This document shows, one piece after another, positions 13,327 through 34,400 of a DNA stretch of 64,000 nucleotides. Numbering within the stretch: the stretch's first letter is position 1; every line of letters begins with the position of its first letter. The stretch covers positions 6,732,501 to 6,796,500 of the forward strand of contig JABWDB010000014.1 of assembly GCA_019614645.1 (NCBI GenBank). The letters run 5' to 3'. The translations under genes were made by a program, and so were the position numbers. Origin of the DNA: Stratiolaelaps scimitus. Taxonomy: Eukaryota; Arthropoda; Arachnida; Mesostigmata; Laelapidae. The notes under the pieces were generated by a model. It made no database searches. It had not been told where the DNA came from and worked only from the letters and a program-made list of their open reading frames with translations.

Positions 13327-15036
13327 TCACGAGTCGTTAATGATTCCGTCGTAGTCCTTGATGGAGCTCTGATCGTAGCTCTCCTTCATCTCTTTGAGGA
13401 TGATGGACGGCTCCGATTTTGGTTTTGGCTCCGCGTTCGTCGACCTCGCTGCTCCAAAAAGGAACTTGCGGCGCTGATCTTCACGACTGTCGCTCGCCAC
13501 CGCTGCTGGCGTGAATGAGGCTTCGGTCGTGGCCGCCTTAGCCGCCTCGGTCTTGGTTGTCGCAGACGGAGCGGCGGCAGCGGCGGCAGCGGCGGCAGAG
13601 GCGGTGGCCCTCTCCGTCGATGTCGCAACGTTCAGGATCTTGTCCTCCTCTTTAGGACGACGACGCCGACGTCGTGAGCGGAGCACCCGTACAAATGCGA
13701 GGGTACACGTTAGAATCGGGGTAAGCAGAGACAGAATTTACTGTCAGTTTACGGAAACATGCATGCCAGTCCCAGCAAGAACTGCGGGACGAGTTACCTA
13801 AGGATGTGTTAGTAGAAGCCGCAGGAGGGTATCGGGAAACGATTCAGGCCACCAGAAGGAGCGATGAGAGTGCAGCCAGCTATAGTAATACCACTGCCCA
13901 AGAAGCCAAGCGCCTGAGTAGATGCGAGTGCTGTGAGTGTAGGCTCAGTAACGACCACTAACGAGAAACAACCAACCTGAAATCTAGTGAGAGAGGGGGT
14001 AGTTTGTGTTTGTGATCTAGACCTTCCAATCCTTGACGTAGGCAAGGCGGGACGATTGACAATCGGTTGGCTTACTTTCTTCGGCAGGCGGCTCCTGAAT
14101 GTTGAGGGGCAGCTTCGCGTCACTGTCGCCCGTCTTGATCGATCCGTTCCGCTTAATGTCGCCGTTAGCGACTGTCGATGTCGTCGTGGCAATAATTGTC
14201 GTCTTTTCTTCAACCTTGACCTCGGTCTTCTCTTGGGTCGTTTCGCCGATCTTCGTTAGCGTGTCGCGTCTGCCTGGCCCAACCTCATGAAGAATCGTTT
14301 CCGGCGATTTAGTCGCCTGTTCGTGCTTTGTTGACGACGTCGCGGTGCCAACACCCGAGGCGCCGCCGTCCTTAATCTCGGTGTTGTTCTTGCTGCTACT
14401 TGTGCTGCTCTCTTGCCCTTTCGCTTTGTCTTCCTTTGTGTCGAATTTTTTCTCTTCAATCTTCGGGGGTGAATCGTCCTTCTTCTTCTGGATGGTCGCG
14501 TACAGCGCCTCGACCTTCGGGGCCTGATATTCGGTGTAGCTAGCGAGGTGCGGATCGGCCGGTCTCAGCTGAGTGCTCTCCTTCACCTCTGTTCGGCCGT
14601 CGACTACCGTCGTTTCCGTGGTCTTCACTTCAGTCTTCTCCGGAGTAGCCACAGTGGTTTCGGTTCGTACGACCTTGTCGCCGCTCGGCGAGGTTGTCGA
14701 CTCGGTACGGGTAACTATGGTTCGCGTCTCGAGGTGGGGGCTGGGCGCGGGTTTCTTCAACGTTCCAGTTGTGCTCCCTCCACCCGATGCTATCGCTCCC
14801 AATCCGCTACTAACGGAACTCGGACTACCGCCCGAGCTGAGGTCCTCCTTGGTAATAACCACAGGCGTACGAAGACTCGTAGTGCGACTCGAAACCTTCT
14901 GGTACCGTGTCTGAGTCTGGTGGTCTACGCCCGATTCGACTCCGGAAGTGTCGGAAAGCTTCTCACTTGAGACCGTGTATGTTGACACCCCTCGGAGCCG
15001 TGTTGGCCGCCGCATCAGCATTTTCTCTGTCCAGAC
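13327..15036 (-). CDS. Unrecognised Thr/Ser/Glu/Lys-rich protein, last two exons
   Basis: A long open exon runs from an acceptor (cttgtcag) at 15036 down to a strong donor (GAAGAAA then gtaagc) at about 14082. It continues in matching phase into a second exon starting at about 13646 (acceptor cctaaag) and ending at a TGA at 13327. Together they encode about 420 residues. The composition is strongly disordered: repeated Arg-Thr-Glu-Thr-Thr and Glu-Val-Lys-Thr-Thr units at about residues 105-165, Lys/Glu-rich stretches, then a poly-Ala run of nine. The C-terminus (KFLFGAARSTNAEP ... DYDGIINDS) is more complex. I do not recognise the family. Repeats of this style occur in cytoskeletal linker proteins, but that is only an impression. 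The first exon or exons were not found. An open frame at 15015-15218 overlaps this region but does not join convincingly. Confidence 0.65.
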
Positions 15037-15465
15037 CTGACAAGCACGCGAAAAAAATTATGCACACGCAGAGTGGTGAAGTTAGTAACAATGTACCACA
15101 GGTAATAGTGAACGAGCTTTAACACGCAATCAAATTTGCCTCGTTTGGTTGATCTGGTGGAGGCAGCCTTACAGAAAAGAACAAAAAAAAAGTTAATGAG
15201 AAGCCATAGGGCGCTCATTAACTATTCCAGAAGAAGGCTAATAGAGAACAATGCAGGGATTGGACTACAAATATAGCGTAACAGCTATAACTAGCTTCGA
15301 ATCTGAATAATAATCGGTATTTTGCCAGCCGTTTATACCTTTTTGGTGAAATTGAGGTAACTGATTAGTGGTGCTTGCTCAACTTGAACTTGATGCCAAG
15401 TTAAGGCACACCCGTGCTCCTTTAATTTTTTTACATTCCCTTTCGTGTAAATTAGCCAGAATGGC

Positions 15466-21256
<5,791 letters not shown>

Positions 21257-24200
21257 GTTTTCCGTGTCGTCGTTTAAGGCTGGGCCTCAATTTAGCGAGA
21301 GTGCTGGTTCACTGCGGCATCATCAGGACAACAACGAGAGAACAGTGGAGAACAAATAACAAGAATGGTTATTTAATAATAATAATAATAATAATATTAA
21401 TAATGTTATAACTACGCTCGTACTTTACAATGAACAAATGAAGAACGCATAGCTGATGATGTTAATGTCGATGCTGTTGTGTCAGTAGAGGCAGTAGCTT
21501 GCCATACGGTAATAATGAGCGTTGTTCATATTTTCGACGAATACTCCCACAAGGCAAACCCATGCAAAACAGCTAGATTATTTATTGTTATTTTGTATTT
21601 ATAACTTGTATTTGTTTAGTGATTCGTATACATATATATATATATATATATATAACGTCTGCTATAATAAGAATACGAATCACTACACATATACGAGAGA
21701 ATGCACTGCCGCATTGTACATATTAGATGGGGACACGTCCGATGAGTCTATATATTTACTCCATAACGACCACGGGACAAAGTGATAGTCGTATGCCGGC
21801 CTGATATATACCCAATACATGTATTTCACACCAGACTGTGTGAAATAAAAGCGAAATATTGTATTAGATAGATCATTAACCCGTCTCTTTTTGGTGTTCT
21901 TGTAACCCTGTTAATTGGCTTTATCGTCCTGTTAAGTAGTGAATAAATTCATGAAAAAGGGAATCCAACCTTCAGAGACTTGAGCTCGGCTCATTCTGAG
22001 GCAGGATTTGCTTTTTATTCATATGACATAGGTTCTTCTGTGCGTTCTTATTTTATTATTGCACGCAGCCACTTGTAGTATATATATATATATATATAGA
22101 TATATATATATATATTCTTAGAATCAATTAAAAATCGTTGGCTCCGATAAAGATGATCACCCAATATTAATGCGGTGGAACAGATGACAGCGGGGACTTC
22201 CGCATTGTATTTGTGGACAACACGTACATTTTGTTCAGCTTTAATGGGAAGGACTTATAATAAGACAATAGACACAAAATTTCAGAAATAATTGCAGAGA
22301 TATTAAGGCGTAATCATCGATCCATTCGCGCCTATCGACGAGTAACCTAACGCCTGGATCCTTGTCTCGCAACGTCAGAGACTAAATGCACGACAGGAAT
22401 AAACCTAGGTCGATCAATTATCGCGGATGCGATACGGGCTCGAGTAGCTAGCCCATCTAATGAGTGTTTTCCAATCTTTCGAAACTTACAATTTTGCTTC
22501 GTTCTCCATTGCACTAGCGAAACGGCGGGCATAATTTTCGGCGTCAATTCGTCACAATGTTTACCGATTAATTACGCGTTCGAATTACTAATTATCTACA
22601 TCGGTCGGTTGTTAGTAGTGAACAGCTACCCGGTATTTAGAGTTAGGTGCGTGAGTGCGGTGTCTCTGTTGTTGTTGTCGTCGTCGACAGCTGCCGATTG
22701 TTTTGACCGTCGAAAAACTGTCAAGATACGGCTACATGATTTACGCACTGCACATACTGTGCGTCCTCAACTCCCTAACGCCGCACGTGGAATTCTTGTC
22801 CCTGTCAGGTACGAGAAAGTCTAGTTTTATTAGTTGAGGGATGGCGGGTCCCCCAGACACTGCTCCCCGTCCATCAGATGCTTATTGGTAGTATTTCAGG
22901 AGATATCGGCAGGAAGAATTCGCACCTCTCTCGGGTGACGGTAGCATTTGAATCGGCGATATCAGGCGTATGAGAACCACCAGGCTTGTTCGAACTATCG
23001 CCTCTCAGCTGCCGAATGTCTATTATACAATAGTTTTAGCTCCACGAAGTGCACCGACCCTTGCTCCATCCGCAGGTATCGGCCAATTTCCATTTCATGT
23101 GCGCCTATGCTCGGGTGACGGCAAACGCTTAGATGAAGCGAACAGATCAAATTGTATCACGCTGTCAGAGTGATTAGGTGAACTCAAACAGACATACGGT
23201 ACAGTTTGAAATGATTACGAAATTGTGACCCACATCTGACTTGGTTATTGCGCAGTCAAGGGGAGCATATATTATATATACAGTATATATTAGTTACCAG
23301 AGCAGAAATCTCACGTGAAACGGGACTCTTAACATGGCACGCAAAGCCGTTCCAAGCAGCTAGTCATGTTCACGGCATAATTGCGTTTCTCACGTGACTT
23401 ACGTTTGATAGGCTGCTAACTAATATAGAGCGTTTGAAATTGAAAACAGCAGATTCACACAGGGTCGGCCTTCGCTTGCAATTAATCGTATAAAGGTGAC
23501 CACAGACTATATATATATATATATATATATATACCATTGGGCATCGTTGACAGTGAGATATACACATTAGTATATTCTGCTACTGGTGGCATATAATGGA
23601 TACGTTAGACTGGGTCTTCGACCTGACTTCCTTTGAGATCGAAACGAACGCGGATCGATTTCACATCTTGGTCGGGCCTTTTGTCATTTCAGCCTGTTTT
23701 CGCAAGTATCTTACTTTCCCCTCTAGAACTAGCACATGTCTCACTTCGGAGTCATAAACACCAAGTGAGGCTGTTTAAATCGTTCCATTTTTCAATTTGA
23801 ACTATTTTTAGTGTGCTACGCGATTTTATAAGAGCTGAGTAGATAATCCGTACATAACAGTTATAGCTCGTTGTACAGGTTCGTTAAAAGCGTTTCGTGC
23901 ATGACTAACAATATTTACATAATCATTTCAGATAGAGGAGCCATAGTTATTTCAAATAGCTCAACGAAAACGATCGTTCGTCGGTTTTTATCTGTCGAGA
24001 CCCTTAAAGCGATAGCGTTCTATTTCACTAGTGAACTGTGCTTGCGTATTTCATACAGCTTTCTGAGCGTGTTCCGGCTATTTGAAGCTGGTGCTAGCAC
24101 CGAGTCTTGGTCGACGCTGCTGGCGAAGGTACAACGATCACTGCATAGCTGCGCCAAGGTCGTCCGAACGATATCGTCCGAAATCTCTCCTGACGGCCCT

Positions 24201-27200
24201 CTACCGCGTTTCGTCCACCCAACTAATGCTGGGTGTGCGTTCGGACATCATCGCCCGTTGTTTTCGCGAACGACATGCGATTCGCAGCTGTTGAACAGAT
24301 CTCCATACAACAACGCGCACATAGCTAATATGCAGAACGGTCGATCAATCGTCGACCGAGCAGTGTCGAACTACTCATATTTCGGAGGTGAACCTCGAAA
24401 GTCGAAAAGGGAGAAAATGATCCAGCTACCTATAAAAAAATAGGCCCCGCGTCAATTGCAGGGTACGTCTTCATCAATCGAATACTGATGACATCAATAC
24501 ATAGGCATGTTCCCTCTCTTTCTCGCTCTCTCTCTTGCAACTCTCGTTTGTGGCTATCGAAACCGAAGGCGGCCGGCCAACAGTTGTCTGGCACCGGCCG
24601 CCAAATCTGATCCATCTCTCCGTCTATCAACTTATATCTATGTGTTTCTCCCGGTCATTCTCTGATCGCCGCGTACAGGCTAGCCGGCCTCGGTTTCGGC
24701 CTCAGCAGGAACAACTATCGTATGTGCACATTCCGTGCACTCAGCCGTTCCGCTAAATACTACTATATAATATACTACAAACGGGTCGTCCGGCATTCGC
24801 AAAGTCTCTCAGCGTGTTGTTGGTTCGAGCTGCTCTCGCAGCTCTGTCTGTCTGCCTGCCTGCCGGCTGAGGCAAGCCGTTCGTTTCTACGTCCGTCGGA
24901 AGAAGCGAGTGAAACCGCCTTTCCAGCGAGCTTCGTATAACTAAGATGGCCAGAGTGGAAGAGCGACTTAGCGACGCTACGAAAGTCTGCTATATCTGTC
25001 GTTTTCTAGCTGATCGGACGGCAAAGCGCCCCGGGGCAAGGGAAGGACGCGTCGAACATCACCACACAGACATAGGCCGCACACACACACGCATACAAAC
25101 AAACACCGTGAAGCGACACTAGGTAGTTTGCCGGTTATAGAGCGCGGCCAATGAGCGCAAGATGTCGCAATCAAATGGACGCGATAGCTGAGTGTCAGCA
25201 GCAGGAGGGACAGAACGAGATATATGCATAGCTCATTGAGAATGGGCTGTTGTTGTTGTTTTTTCTTAGGGCACCTCGCTGGCTGGATGGCGCGCCGTGA
25301 ATTTCTGTACAGTGATGGGACAGAGCTGCGCGGTTAACGGTATTAACTAATCCGAGGGTTACTAAGGTGTGGGCGTCCATGCGTGTGTATTATACATTTT
25401 GGAATGATCAGCCTGCCATTTCGTACGTGGTACGAACAGGGGAAATGATTTACGTGTCTTCTCAGTATCTGCTGTCTGCTTAAAATCGTTTTCGGTATTT
25501 TAATTCGAACAAAATTAGCCAGCTACTGCTTTGAAGATTCTCATTCGAGGCGATCACCAACACGCCGATATCGACGAAGAAACATTTAGCTTGAGTTTTC
25601 ACTAGTTCACGACGCTGTTTACTTTTGTCATATGGTGTCAACCGGGATCAACCGAGACACTCATGACGAGGCTATGACATTTAAACTCTTGCTGTAGACA
25701 CACACACAGTAACAATAGTAATAATAATAATAGTAATAGCGGAATTGGTTGATAAATAAACATCGAATAACATGAAAAAATGAACAGTGGAAGTGGCATA
25801 AACAAGAACACGCTTGGTGTGAGAATTTCGAAGAGTAGTAGCCTATATCTGCTCATTTGCTTTCTGTTCATATATGTCACGTTCACCACGGCTTGCTTCC
25901 CCTTGCGCGCGAAATCATGGCTCGCTACTTGATTGGGTTACACACACGTTGTTTGATTGATTACAAATCATCCCTTACACCGTGTTGTATGTGTGCATTT
26001 TTACGAAGCATGAAGCTGCTCATTTATTCAACAGCGGACGGAATCGACCATGGCGCGTACAAAGTATGTCATCGGCGGTCGATCTTGTTGATCAGTCAGC
26101 ATTGTCTAAAATATGCTCGTGTTTGTATATTACAACATTTATCGGTGCTTCTACAGCTATACTGTATGTCGCACTGTCGAAAGCCGTTGTACAATAAACG
26201 TTAAATGGCGCCTGAGAGTCAGCCCGGAAAATATATCTATACTATTATATATGTGTAGAGGCATATGATGACGATAAAGCATATGTAGCTGTTTTGTTTT
26301 TAATGAATACATATTGTACATATGAATTTCGTCGTTCATATGATTAACAGAACGATAATAATCTTAAACGGGGAACATTTAGTCAGTGTGTCTCTAGCCA
26401 AAGTGGGAATAAGATGACCAGAACCAGAGGTGCTGCCGTCGTCTCCTCGGTACGCCCAATGCTAAATAACCTGAAGCTGAAGGTGAACGACCCTGCGAAT
26501 TTATCCCCCGTTGAGGTTATACTAGGTCCACGTTGCAATGCAAAGCGGTCCCCACCAAGCGATTGTTGATCAGGGCAACCCCACCGGTTTTACATACAAT
26601 CTAAAGACGAAGCCGTTGTCAAGACACTGCCCGAACCACTGAATAGCAGCACACAACTTATCAGCATCGTCGAAGCCAGATATATATTCTACTGCTGGCG
26701 GTCAGTCCACTACAAACAGCTCAGCCGGATGCGGCCCGTGTGGACGGGAAGGCGAAAACGCGAGCCCACGCTGTCGTGACTCAGTCCATCGAATGCTGTA
26801 CGAACACCTGTCGAAGTTGATGGCAAATAAGACTGTGGTCCATTGTTGCCGCCTCGAACAGAGAGAGAAAGAGAGCGAGGGACTGCGCCGTATCGGTCGT
26901 TTCGTCCATGGGGAGTTTAGTCCTCATTGGACGATAACGAGCCACAGTCGGCGGTGGGGGCCGGACCTGACTTGGTCGTCGGGACATGAGAAGCGGTTGA
27001 AGTGAATATAGCCAGTTGCGAACGGTGGGTTTCATGCTGCCAAAAGTGCATCGGCGTTCGCTACTGTACGACTTGATTTTTGTTTGCGTACGTGCAGCGC
27101 ACTGGTTCGACATGACAATCATTCGAAATCGGCAAAATAAGCGAGTTTTCTGCGAATGGAAATCTTCGCACTTCGAAATAAACGGAGGCAACGATTTCAA

Positions 27201-27277
27201 TCAGGCTGAGTCGCTCTTCGATGATATTAAGAGGTGAGAGACTATGCAATATGTCCGGACAATTAAAAATGAGGATG

Positions 27278-27315
<38 letters not shown>

Positions 27316-27569
27316 CCCTGGATACCCTGGGCCTCAATAAATCCAGTTTCGGACTGCTGCTTCGTGTCTGTTTCATAGGGATAAGCGCCTCACCAAGAGT
27401 AAAATCACACTCAAGTCGCGATGACCAGCGTGGTGATTATTATATTATTTTATTATATTAATACTCTATTTGTTCACCTGTAATAACTGATTGCCACAAG
27501 CTGATTGTGTTGTATATATGAGCAATTATCAGACAGAGCTTTATCATCAGCAGTTTTTATTACTAGTTG

Positions 27570-27612
<43 letters not shown>

Positions 27613-28442
27613 ATAAACGCCCACATGACCTTCGTGGGCTTACAAATCGAGAGGTCGACATTACGCATCATGCACGGCCTGACGTACAGCGACTATGGAC
27701 TATGTTGAATTCTCTCAATGTCCACAAGGGTAGTCCGTGGACATATCTGCCTCTATACCATTATATAATATCTATCAATATATTCTAGTGGCTTCCTCAT
27801 TCTCTCTCTATTTATCTTTCTCCCTCTCTCTCTCTCTCTGCCATTCGGCATCCACGCCCGGATCAGGTCGCCCCAGCCCCGCACATACACTGACGAATAT
27901 TAACGTCCACGCCCAGTTCGGACAGTCTCTGCGTGCCTCGGGAGTTGACTCCGAGATACACAGTGACTCAGGGCGCAACCCGAAGGCTGAGCAAAGTCTG
28001 AGCAAATCAGCAGCATGACGTTTCACTTTCCCTTGACAGGCCGTGGCCTATCGGGCTGTAACGGTTGCTCGGCCGAATATGACATTACTGTCGATCACTA
28101 CGAGCAAGAAGGAGCTAGCTGTGGGCGCTCGCGCACAGCGAGACATTTTGTCCTTTGTCCTGAAGCAGGCGGACGCGACAGGCCCTTCAGGTGGCTTTCC
28201 CGTCATTTCATTTGGGGCCATACGTGCGTATGATAGCCACAAGCTATCACATTCACTTGATAGCCAGCCTAGCCGAGCTCGCTATCCTGTCCTGCTGTTG
28301 CAGGGATATTGATACCATCGAGCGATCGCGGATGCGTAAGTGAATGAGGGTGACGCCGCAGAAACGCGGCAAATGGACGCTTGCTTTGTTGGAGCGTCGT
28401 GAGATTATCCATTGTATAATACATGTCTCCGTCTATGAGATA

Positions 28443-28480
<38 letters not shown>

Positions 28481-31400
28481 TGAGCCGAGCTCAACTGGAA
28501 TGCCCATCCAGCATCGCGCGGGCGGCGGTCGTTGGTCCGCATTGGTTATCCACCACTGTTTTCCTCCTCCGATAGAGGAGCGATATTCTTCGACTTTCTG
28601 TCATTGTCTACAGAGACGTCGGACGGAGGCACGACAAGTGACAAGGCATCTTCTCTTGTTGTCGGGTGTGCGGCCACTGAAGCTGCCGGATCAAGTGGTG
28701 GCTTCAGGCTCAGCCTCGGTCTCACACTGTCGTGGGCTAGGCCACCGCTGCAGCCGCAAGCCTACGGATAAGGTCATCAACGGTGCAGCCTAGGTCACCC
28801 ACTGCCTCAGGTCGGCTAAGGTCATAACACACACATGTCCATGTATCGATATTGATGCTGTTGATGGTGAAACACGCAGGGGAGCCTACAGACTCGGTTC
28901 ACGCAGACATGATGAATGCGACAGTGACGTTGTGACAGCCCTGGCGCGGACGAGATGTAGAAAATATGCACGATCTAAGCGTGTAGTGATTTTTACGAAC
29001 CGCCAAGCAAGGCTGGCCTAGATGTCGAAATATGAATTTATGGAAGAATTGAAGCAAGTGACTTATTTCCTATGGGTATCGATTCTCCGTGTGCAATAAT
29101 AGACTAGACCTCAAAGTTATGCATTTGCATCGAGCCACTTAGATAAAGCTCGTTTGATTCCGCAAGATCGTACTGGGTCATAGTGTAGTATTCAATCGAA
29201 AAAAATCGCTTAAGACAATTACGTTGCACACGGGTTCGTTTCTGCATCGATATTCGCATTGAATCGTGCGCCAGCCTCTACCTTTTTTTTGGGTAACCAA
29301 TTTCATTTATAATCCCGCAAGTACAATGAACTCGGCAGCTCGGCTCATTCGCGTCTTTATGGATTCGGCCCAGCGGCCCTACGGTTGCCGTTTTGGGGCA
29401 CCGGCTCAGAAGGCTTCCCCCTTCAACTAGTAGCACGAAATATTATAGCGATATGTTTAAGCCAAGTCTAGAGGAATGACGATCAGAAAGGCTAACCTAT
29501 AAAATGAATGCCTGGCAACGATAGGTCGACCAATTGTTGCAGGCACACCCGCAGGCATCATAACTTTTCGACCTCGATAGGCCTTTGTTCATCCATTTAC
29601 AGGAATATTCCTGCTCGCATCTCGATATCACTTCGCCCTTGAGATGCTTCGATATCAAACGCTCGCAAGACGCTCAGAGCGAACGGAGTCCCATCTGGCA
29701 GAGGCGCGCGAGCCGGGCGAACGCAGAGTGGTACATCTCAGCCCGTCGACACCGGAATGATCAAATTAACATGGAAGCATTCACCCGCCAACAAATCTCT
29801 CTCTCTCTTCTTCGGCAGTCTTATAACAATCACAATGGTTCATCCTGCTGGCCGCACATAACGATGCCGCATTTCGAAGTTGCCAACAAGCAAAGGTTCC
29901 GCCCCGATAACGACGCCGCTACGTCGCTGCCGCGTCGGCGGTCTCAACTAGCGCTGTTCTAGGCATCAGTGGCGATGCGGGGGAACACTCGGACCTGTTT
30001 TGGAAAGCGTAGTTACTGTAGTTCTTCGCACTCCTAGCGCCAGGCGCGGTATCCACCCACTGCGAAGCCTACGTTTAAACCGCATATTAATTTACGATAT
30101 CCCACGACCCCATTTCGGCCGCCATGTATAACTAAGTGTTGCCCGTTGTATGATGTTAGCGCGCGTGTGTGAGTAAGCCACCGCACTGCATTGTCTACAC
30201 AGTGAACGTTGGCAGCTCTCGCGCTGATATTGGCCAGCCTATAATCTAGCCAGTCAGCCTTCGAATCGCTAGAGTCAGTTCGAGCCGGCAACTATTATTT
30301 TATTGGCCTGCGTCTCGCTGATCTTCATCGTTCCTCGTCCCGAGCGTAGCTTGATGCTAGCTCGAACGCCTTGTGTTTAGTGTTGTCCAGCGCAGTTGCT
30401 TCTATGGAGCTGCATGAGGGAGGCGCGGAACATCGAGGCTTCCCTCTCGTTCGTTGGCTTGCTTAGCTCGCGTGTGCGTGAGTGCGTGCCTGCGTGAATC
30501 TGCACATATGTATTGTCAGTTTCAATATATTTCTCTCTCTCTCTCTCTCTCTCTTGTACTTTCTCCTTCTATTTGTTGATGCTGAGCATCAACGGGCGTC
30601 ATACGGCGATCACAGCCAGCGTTAGCTGATAATGCTGATCCTGACGGCGACTGTGGCCGAGGATGTTTACAGAACGGAACTGAGAAGAAAAGCAGGACAG
30701 CTACTGCTTCCGATGAAAGTAGAGACTCAATCTCTATAATGTTCGGCTTTTAGCTGGCTCTACCCATACTGCGGCTGAGTCAGGTAGCGTTTCTGTGGTT
30801 GACGCAGCCGTGCCGTCGTAGTGCTCGCTGTTGCTCTTGTTGTTGGCGCACCCGTGTGTTTAGAGGAAAGTCACTTCCGTCTTTAGCCGAAGAAGGAAGA
30901 TCGCAGAGAAATAGCAGGGTCGGTCCGATGCGCTCAGGGGCCAGCGGCGGCGGCGCAGGGGATCCGGCCGAGGAAATGAGCGTATAGACTGACCAACACA
31001 GGAACAGCTGTCAGCGACTACAGACAAACCTACTAGAGAGAGAGTTCCTCAGCAGTCTGTGAGCCCGTGCTCTTTACTGGGTTCGCGCGCGGGCGCGCCG
31101 GGCGACCGTCTGTGGTGGTGTCTGTGGTTAGCAGAATCGATGATGGACACCGGGAGAAACGGAGATCAACATACTTTATTGACGCGGGCGCATGAGATGG
31201 GTCTAGGGAAGGTCCATTTAAATTATCGATCAGACGTGTTTACACTTATTTAATATGGTGTGGCAGAGGCGAATGGAAATGGCGAAGCGTGGCCAACATA
31301 ACGATCCATAGCGGGTATCGTTAGACGTCTATCGCGGAGCGCGGGTCCGTCCGGGTACGCCAACAACCGGAACTAGCGCGAACACAGTAGATGTAGAATA

Positions 31401-34400
31401 GATTATCGATCGAACGAATTAACAAACAAACAAACAACACCCGCGCATCAATGCTGCTGAGGTAGCCGAGTCTCAGGCGGATACTGGGGATAGACTGACC
31501 TCCTTGTTTCGCGTCGCTTCTGCTTCGATCCGAAAGATAAAAGTAATGAGAATTCATTGATTTTGTCATGATCCACGCGCGCGTGTAGGCCGTTTTGGGG
31601 GTGAACTCCCTGCGAAACTTGAAGTGTTCATAGTCTCTGAGTAGCACTTATCCCATCCGTCAACACAACCTGCTGACGGAAACGTTCATCATTAGAGAAG
31701 GGAGGGCCTATGCAAAGGACGAACAGAGTCACTCTCTCTCTATATGCCACTCGCAATAAGATTCTCGCGCGGGGCGTCACGATACTGAACGTTGGAAGGA
31801 GCACTATGATGAAACAGGCTTTCTCCTCCCATTGGGTGCCCCATTCGCCTGTACCGACACGTGTGATTAAGGTCCCATGATCAAGGTCAGAGCACAGTAC
31901 AAGTGCTTGCCAAAGTCAAGCACTACAGCAGAACGACTGCGCGATTCACACATGATCATGTTCTCTATCGTTGTTCGCCTTTACACATGAAGACAAAGGG
32001 AATGCGAGGGATAATTTTCATATATCTTCGGCTAGCACCTTGTCTGGATGTGTCTGGATGGAGCCAATTTATGAGCTCACAATGGAGCTTGCCTCTGTTG
32101 AGCTGGGGCACCCTCCGGCTGAAGGCGCGGTACATTCGTTTTCAAGATACAGAAGCCGAAATTGTTTTAGTGGCATCAGCTCCGTGGGACAATATACAAC
32201 CAGAAGTCTACTACGAGGGAAAGCCATATGTGGCTGGTGAAATTTGTTGAATCTCTACAACAGGTATGCAGATGATAGCCTGGACACCAAAGGGTCCAAT
32301 GTCTATGCCATATATATATATATATATAGGGGATCGAATGCATATTACTGGCAGTTTACTGACATTCGTCTCGCCATCGTCAACATGTATGACTGGTCAC
32401 AGCAGACAAGAAAATTCGATTTTATTGAAAAAGCTTACTTAGCTGTTTTTCGAGCTGACTGGCCTCAGCTCTTAACCTTTAGGTATTACTATGAGGACCT
32501 AAAAAAAATCTTACCCAAACCGTGCTAACTCTTATATTACATATATACATATCTACATCTAGTAGTATACGGCAATCATAGATGGCCGAATTCAAGGGGG
32601 GTTGAAGTGCCTATTATACTTTTGCAAAAGTGTTCTCTATCTTCCCGTATGATTCCGTGCTTTCACTATCATCTCATAGGGTGGGCAGTCATCTCTTCGC
32701 TCGCTGATCTCTCTCTCTCTCTCTCTTCCTCCCCCACTCTCTGACTCTCTTCTGGCCGTCCCAATTTGGCCTCGTAAGATACTAAGGTAACTGTTGGCGC
32801 GCAATACAGCCCCGACTAAGTGCACGATAATGGTTCGACACAGGGCGCGCAAGAGAGCAAGAGATAGGGTCTGCAGGCAGCCTCTGTGTCCCCCCGAGAA
32901 GTTCTCCCTGATCCGACCATTCCCGAGCATTTGCCCCACCCTGACGCGCTTCAGGAGCCGACAAACTGCCCAGTGTACTCTCGTCCAGCGGCAGCAATAG
33001 CAATAGCAGTAACCGTGCTAGACTGCACTATCCAGCCGGCTGGCACAGGAGCAGAACACCATCATCAGACGGCGAAGTAGATTCAAGCACGACAGTAGCA
33101 TCCATCGACAAAAATAGGTTGTCGCCAGTCGACTCAGAGACGAACGACGACATGGGTTCGCGGCTGCCAAGAATGATAAAAATAGAGAGAGAGCCCTTCC
33201 GCTGCTCCGGGGTCTGGGGGCCTTGGACGTTCCCGGGGGGTCACATGTATATCTGAGCGTGTATCTGCGTCAAGGTCCAAAAGTTCAAACAGAAGACAAC
33301 CTGTGCGGTAATGCATGATGGCGACCAATGATAGCGTGTTACAAATGGCTGTTCCGGGAAGATAGAGGATCACATAAAAAATCAAAAGTTTTCCGTTTGA
33401 CTGCCGAACTATTGTCAATGGCAACCTTGGCGTTTAGATACGTGTAAACGTATAAGGGGTCGCTTATAGGGGCGATTGTGAGGCGATACGATGAGTATAA
33501 GCTGAAATGATTTTGGTTGAAGGTACTATATTGCTCAACCGAGTTATGTATCGAATTATCCACATTATTGAAACGTACTAAATGTTCGTAGACGTTAATC
33601 TTACCGAATCGCAGGGTTAAGGGGTGCCATAAAAGTATGCTATTATACTCGTCTACAACCACCATATACCACTTATGATGAATGAAATATTGTTGATGAA
33701 TCGAAATACGAGTTACCTTTTAATGTACATGAGTAAACATAAATATCCAAGTAAGAGTTTATTTATCATAGATTTGGAGATATCATAGATTTTTCTGTTG
33801 TTTTCTTTCTGGACGCTTGATGTCGTTGTAATCAAGATCTTCTCTCCCTCTCTCTCTCTCTCTCGCTACAGTCTCTCACGCAGATCGCACACTGGACTAA
33901 TCAGCATGACGCCATAGGTGGCAAGGCTAGTCTTGACATCTACTGCCTATTTTTAGGCAGTCTTACCCTTAAATCGCACGCGAGTAGGTGCTGTTCAAGG
34001 TTGTTAGGTCGGTACAAGAGATTGCACCTGTGTGAACACTGCAAGAAGAGACATAATCGACTAGATATCATAGCTGCACTACAAGCGTACGTTTCTTGTA
34101 TATATATATATATATATAGATAGATACTGTTCTCTTTGAGTATTCATTTATGTGTCTATTCATTATATCTTTTCAAAGGCGTATGCTTTCTTAGTCTACT
34201 TTCGAACATCCGTTGCCTGCTCTCCCTTCGTACATATTCGTGTGTTTCTCATAGTCACTTTGAGCTATAACGGGGCTATTGCTTCACTGTGGGTTCCGGT
34301 TGCGTTGTTTCGGGCGGCATGTGCCCTAGCGATGATCTCTGATCCATCTATGGAGCTGCGTATGTGTCTCTATCAAGCTGAGCGTGAACGTGCAATGTGC

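Noticed and set aside
26413..26570. Plus-strand peptide with a faint likeness to ATP synthase subunit g
   Set aside because: Only a scattered match over about 25 residues, followed by stops. The expected C-terminal part is absent in every frame.
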